A DNA stretch of 64,000 nt from Nautilus pompilius (lineage: Eukaryota; Mollusca; Cephalopoda; Nautilida; Nautilidae). Positions 60,078-64,000 of the stretch are shown here, in pieces. The position numbers and the translations under genes are program-made. Numbering within the stretch: the stretch's first letter is position 1; each line of letters starts with the position of its first letter. Under the pieces are notes generated by a model, which did not search any database, was not told the DNA's origin, and saw only the letters and a program-made list of their open reading frames with translations. The DNA lies in contig JACATO010000308.1 of assembly GCA_018389105.1 (NCBI GenBank), positions 186,001 through 250,000 on the forward strand. Direction: 5' to 3'.

Positions 60078-60973
60078 TGCCAATGGCAACGCCGATTTCA
60101 TCCAATTTAGCCGGATGATTCTTAATGATTTTTCACCAAAATTTGACAGAGAATAACGATCATTCCTGGAATAGCAACCAACCAAAGCTACACTTTCCAA
60201 AAATTTCATTTAAAAAAAAAAAAAGACAGAAACCGAGAGACGAAGGTGGGGGGGGGGAGCGAGTAAAAGAAGCTGCGGAAGACCTCGCGCTTTTATTCCG
60301 TGGAGGAGGAGAGGTAGGACGGATAAAGGTGGTCACGTCAAGATCAACATTACGAAGTCGGGAGACCGAACAAAAACATACCGGAATTCTTTGGAAGGCG
60401 ATGACGAGACGAAGGAACGACCGACCGAACCCACATCCTCACTCACACACCTAGACCAGACGATAAGCCGTCGTTGGTGCGCGTGGGACGACAGATCAGC
60501 CGCCCGGCCGCCGAGTTCTCACCTGAGCCAATGGCCGCGCGTCTTCCATCGTCCATTGGACCGGGGAAATATTTCCAGTGAACATTCCCGAATGATCTTA
60601 AGATGGAGGATTAAAAAAACAACGAAATAAAAGCAAACAAACAAATATATATTTTTTTAAAACAAAGAAAACCGAAACAAGCCCCGCACCCCGCGATTAT
60701 TCTCCCTTCCCCCGTCTTATATGGTATTTCCTACCTTGCGTGTCATTTCCGGTTGTTCTACCTGAAATTTTCACCCCCCCCCTTCCCGCAAACAGGCGGC
60801 AGGGCGCCTCCCTTTTCGCTTTTACTCTCAAATCTAACTGAAACGTAGCTGAAGGAAAAGGACGCAAATTGTTTTTAGCGAATTTTTTCTGCGAAGAACC
60901 GCTTCAGGAAAGCAGAAGTTCGGGCTGAGGAGGACGAGAGTTCTGGCAGGGGGAGGGAGGGAGGGAGGATGGC

Positions 60974-60981
60974 TTACGTCA
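60974..60981 (+). promoter_or_regulatory. CRE-like site
   Basis: TTACGTCA matches the half-variant CREB/ATF site TKACGTCA. It lies about 150 bases before the plus-strand start codon, in the expected promoter interval. Confidence 0.4.
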
Positions 60982-61110
60982 TTGATTCGGGTTTATTATC
61001 ATAAGAGAGAAGCTTCGCTCGCCAGCCATATTTTCTCGTGTTAGTGCGTGATCCCTAACAACGAATTGTTAATTACTTTGAAGGACGGCTTAATCAGGAA
61101 TAGTGCTCCC

Positions 61111-61125
61111 ATGACAAGTATCTAG
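61111..61125 (+). other. Four-codon upstream ORF
   Basis: ATGACAAGTATCTAG (Met-Thr-Ser-Ile-stop) ends one base before the main ATG at 61127. If transcription starts upstream of it, it could dampen translation of the signal-peptide gene. Confidence 0.35.
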
Positions 61126-61126
61126 G

Positions 61127-61199
61127 ATGGAGAGGAGACTTCGCAGCGCTTTACTGTTGTTATTCGCGTCTCTTTTCGGACTAATTTTCGCTACATCAG
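61127..61199 (+). CDS. First coding exon of a secreted or membrane protein (signal peptide), gene continues past window
   Basis: The 24 codons MERRLRSALLLLFASLFGLI then FATS form a classic signal peptide: a basic n-region, a hydrophobic core of about 14, and a small-residue cleavage zone. The exon ends with one G of the next codon at CAG|GTGAGT, a perfect donor, giving a phase 1 intron. Signal-peptide exons ending in phase 1 are common in extracellular proteins. The next exon was not recognised in the remaining 2.8 kb, so the gene leaves the window in its first intron. The ATG context GATCTAGGATGG has G at +4. The identity of the protein cannot be judged. Confidence 0.7.
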
Positions 61200-62600
61200 G
61201 TGAGTTCTCCATGGGAGGTTCGCTCTCGTCTGCCGCGCTCGACTTACACCTCGATCGTTCGGTCGGTCGTGTGTATGTCTGTGTATGTGTGTGTGTGTGT
61301 CTCTCCTGCAACTTAGTCTTCGGTCGGTGCATGAAGTTAATCCAGTCCAACTGCTGATACACCTACCTGTCCTCCGCGTTTGTCGATCTGTATCAAGGAA
61401 TACATGACGTAAAATACCTGGTACAGTACAGTACCTGCCATGTTGTGTTTCTTTTATGTGCGATTTGCTAACTTATTGTTGGATGCCAGAAATGGTTTTA
61501 TTTCTTTACAAAAAAAAACACAACATAACTACAGACCACCTTCCTTATAAATATTGATTTACCCTTAAGCATTTTTTTTTTTTTTTAAGTTTAAATGATA
61601 ATCGCGAGACGCCTGGGATCTCGAGAGGACAAAAACCAGGTATTGCAGGAGTGAGTAAATTTAGCACTTTCCTAATTTAGGGGGGGTGTTATTTTATTTC
61701 ATTTCTCGTTTGTGCATGATTATACGGGGGTTTGGTATAATTAAATAACAGATTGATATAATCTGATCAAATGCATGGAAGTCTTTAGGAGGATGTCCAT
61801 TAAAGGATACATGACTACTACTGACAGTCATAATTAACACGCTCCGGTGTGTTCGAGTACATCTTGGAATCTCTCCACTCCCATTAAACATTATCATCCA
61901 CTGGCATTTGTTTTCGCCATAAGGGTTTGCCCGATTACGTGAGAATGTGTATCTTGTGGTTTATATCACCAACCACCCTTATGTACTTTCTGGCGACCAC
62001 AGCTACACGAATAGCTTATTTCCATCTAGAATCTCTCAAAACATTTTTTTGCAGTTTTTGCTACATGAATAATAACTTTTCTTACTGAGAGAGAGAGAGA
62101 GATTAGAACCTACAGCCTCCGTAGTTTTCTGAGAAATACTTTATATTTGCAAAGAAAGGAAGTTTAGCCCTCGTTTTTTAATGGTCATTTTTGGATAAAC
62201 AAAAAAAAAAAAAATGGCATAGAAGAAAATTTTCATGCTTCAGAAATATTATCTAAATAAGTGTCTGCAGATCACAAAGTATGTAACCAAGGCTAAAAAA
62301 GAAAATTGTACATTTTTTTACTATAATGTTCATGAAAACAGTGCTAGTGCATTTGTTTACTTCTCTTCATCACTACTTTACATTGAAAAAAAATCTAAAC
62401 ATGCTAGTATCAGATTTAAAGTAGACCACGACCCTTAAGTTTGTATGTAGGAATCTATATCTGTTTCTCAATGGTTCAAATATATAAGATATTAGCATCA
62501 GTTGATATATACTATACATCATACTGTGCTGAAGGACATAGAATCAAATGACTCTGGCATTGTTCAACAGAAATTTAGCAAGTGTGTATCTGTAAGACAC
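61200..62600 (+). other. Start of the first intron of the plus-strand gene
   Basis: GTGAGT begins the intron. A (TG)n microsatellite lies at 61270-61300 and a (GA)n run at about 62088-62102. CpG density falls off after about 61400. No exon is recognised. Confidence 0.5.
61270..61300 (+). repeat. Imperfect (TG)n microsatellite
   Basis: TGTGTATGTC then TGTGTATGTGTGTGTGTGTG, inside the first intron. Confidence 0.8.
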
Positions 62601-62610
62601 CACTAATACC

Positions 62611-63405
62611 ATGGAAAACCACAATGAAAATGATATTGCACTAAAAACAAAGCTACTTAGAGAGCACAGGATAACCTGCTATAGTTTAGTTAAAGTGACA
62701 CACCTGACAAATCAGTGGCCAATGTTCTTGATAGACCACCTGACTATTGAGGTAGCAAAAAAGTCTCTTCCAGGCTTGCATGGAAATGAAAAGCCAATCA
62801 TGTTATTGAATCAACACAAATGGCAACAATTGGCTACTGCAAAGACTTGCCAGTCCATTAGTGCTACATTGGCAAAATCATTGGATAACCAAAAAACTAA
62901 TACTTGGTTTCTACAAAAATGCTAAAAACCAATGTGTAGTGTGCATTGTATGTCTTCAAGTTTGAAGTAAACAATGCAGCAGGTACCAAAGCAATTCTTT
63001 TACTTTATGTAGATACTCTACTTCAATGGCCACTAATATTTTTAGCAGACAGGCTAGTTATCTTTTGTACATCATCATGTGCATAAATCAAACATCTCAA
63101 GCTGAAATGAAAATGGCAACTTGCACTATAATTTAGTTATCAGACTATTGATATAGTGATGCATAACACCATTAACAGATATCCAGAAAAGGTCTGTGGT
63201 AATGACTCTACATACACATGCTAAGGTTTTGTATACCGTAATGGTTTTTAAAGGGACCAAAACATTTCATCAAATCACCGACCACCAGTCACATGGCCGA
63301 GAAGACATTTGGACCCACATAGCAACTAAGGTGGAATACTTGCCAAGATCTACCAATCCCAAGCTACCTTGCTATCTGGGCAAAACAAACTTTTATCAAA
63401 AGTAG
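62611..63405 (+). other. Unrecognised coding-like region (possible old transposon)
   Basis: A 104-codon frame (62611-62925, starting MENHNENDIALKTKLL) and a 69-codon frame (63196-63405, containing HGREDIWTHIATKVEYLP) have non-repetitive composition and lie in less AT-rich sequence. Neither shows splice sites that would attach it to the signal-peptide exon, and stops separate them. No family was recognised. They are more likely a decayed mobile element than host exons. Confidence 0.25.
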
Positions 63406-63409
63406 TTTC

Positions 63410-64000
63410 TTACTATTCCATAAGAATGCAGTACTTTATGTGAAAGTGATGTGGCCGTGGCAGTGTACCACAATGAATATAACAAACTAGTTTTTAAAAG
63501 TATAGACATATATCATAACACTGCTTTACAAATTCTGATTAAATTCAATTTTTATTAGTTAAATTTGATTTTTGCCTTTAAATAACTTCTGGAATTGAGT
63601 TATGGAAATGTATTTAGGCTTTGATAAAGATAACAGTAGATAAACTATGAAGTGAAAAAAAAAAATTTCATCACTTTTAATTTTAAGTGTATATATTTTA
63701 ATTTTAATCATAACCAAAAATATTTTTTGTAAGTTGGATTGAAAACTGAAATGTATTGTTTTCTAAACATCAGGTAAATGTTGCTGTTTGTTGAGCATAT
63801 GAGGTTTTAAATTATTAAACTGACTTTCTGCTATGGAATACATTACATATCTGGATAATTTCTAAATTAACAAAGTTGTTGACTTCATAATTTGTAAACA
63901 AATTCAAAAAATTAGATTTAATAACTTTTGTTTTTTTGCATAATATCCAGGAAGGTTTAGCTTTAAAAACAATCTTGTTCTCAGAAATCCAATTAACCAT
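63410..64000. other. AT-rich sequence to the right edge
   Basis: No gene or repeat is recognised. It is probably still within the first intron of the plus-strand gene. Confidence 0.4.

Larger units (their letters stand above)
59740..61330. promoter_or_regulatory. CpG-rich divergent promoter region
   Basis: The only CpG-rich zone in the window (for example GGCCGGCCGGACGCC near 59819 and CGCGCGCGC at 60068-60076). It separates a minus-strand gene from a plus-strand gene. CCAAT motifs occur at 60080-60084, 60102-60106 and 60528-60532, with an inverted one at 60555-60559. A CRE-like TTACGTCA lies at 60974-60981. A YY1-like CCATCTTGG lies near 59717. A second minus-strand donor, CTCAG|GTGAG, at 60523/60522 could end an alternative first exon. 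No TATA box is evident, as usual for CpG-island promoters. Confidence 0.65.

Noticed and set aside
60125-60630. Plus-strand frames rich in Arg/Pro/Ser in the CpG island
   Set aside because: Composition simply reflects GC-rich, stop-poor promoter sequence; no start context, domain or splice pattern.
61200-61357. Extension of the signal-peptide frame past 61199
   Set aside because: The frame enters a perfect donor and then a (TG)n repeat coding for Val-Cys runs; this is intron, not protein.

Overview
This is an AT-rich nuclear segment from an animal, almost certainly an invertebrate. The signs are spliced genes with GT...AG introns, one CpG-rich promoter island in an otherwise CpG-poor AT-rich background, a tRNA-derived SINE family, and many decayed cut-and-paste DNA transposons. 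There is no bacterial gene packing. The phylum cannot be fixed from sequence alone; a mollusc or a chelicerate would both fit. No retrovirus, LTR element, Polinton, rRNA, tRNA gene or CRISPR array was recognised.

Two host genes are supported. On the minus strand, 49182-51056 is one long coding exon for a 624-residue type I membrane protein. In order it has a signal peptide, LRRNT, about seven leucine-rich repeats, LRRCT, one Ig domain, a transmembrane helix and a cytoplasmic tail. The tail carries 11-residue repeats and ends in a PDZ-type motif. Just upstream lies a textbook 3' splice site, so its 5' UTR exon(s) are distant, probably in the CpG-rich zone at 59.5-60.7 kb, behind an intron of about 8.4 kb. 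From the other side of that zone a plus-strand gene starts: a 73-nt first coding exon (61127-61199) encodes a signal peptide and ends at a perfect donor. The pair is arranged head to head, and the plus-strand gene runs off the right edge inside its first intron.

The left 49 kb is repeat-rich intergenic sequence with no convincing host exon. It holds a Mutator-like (MULE) fragment cut by the left edge, Tc1/mariner-superfamily remnants (1.2, 10.7-11.6, 17.2-18.0 and 24.3-25.5 kb), and a decayed copy of an unnamed transposon protein family (6.4-7.4 kb). It also holds a pogo/Tigger-like remnant (12.7-13.2 kb), a Tc1-type MITE (20.5-20.9 kb), a 0.58-kb terminal-inverted-repeat element (27 kb), a piggyBac-type MITE with exact TTAA ends (31.6-31.8 kb) and a 4.36-kb element with inverted repeats of about 0.6 kb (42.06-46.42 kb). 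The large presumed intron at 51-59.5 kb carries a SINE, a pogo-like end and a GVQW3/FLJ37770-type mariner remnant.

The best candidates for something little described are the long-TIR element with its transposase family, the 11-residue repeat tail of the LRR-Ig protein, the window-wide SINE family, and the divergent promoter with short upstream ORFs on both sides. Family assignments by protein similarity rest on remembered motifs and were not searched.
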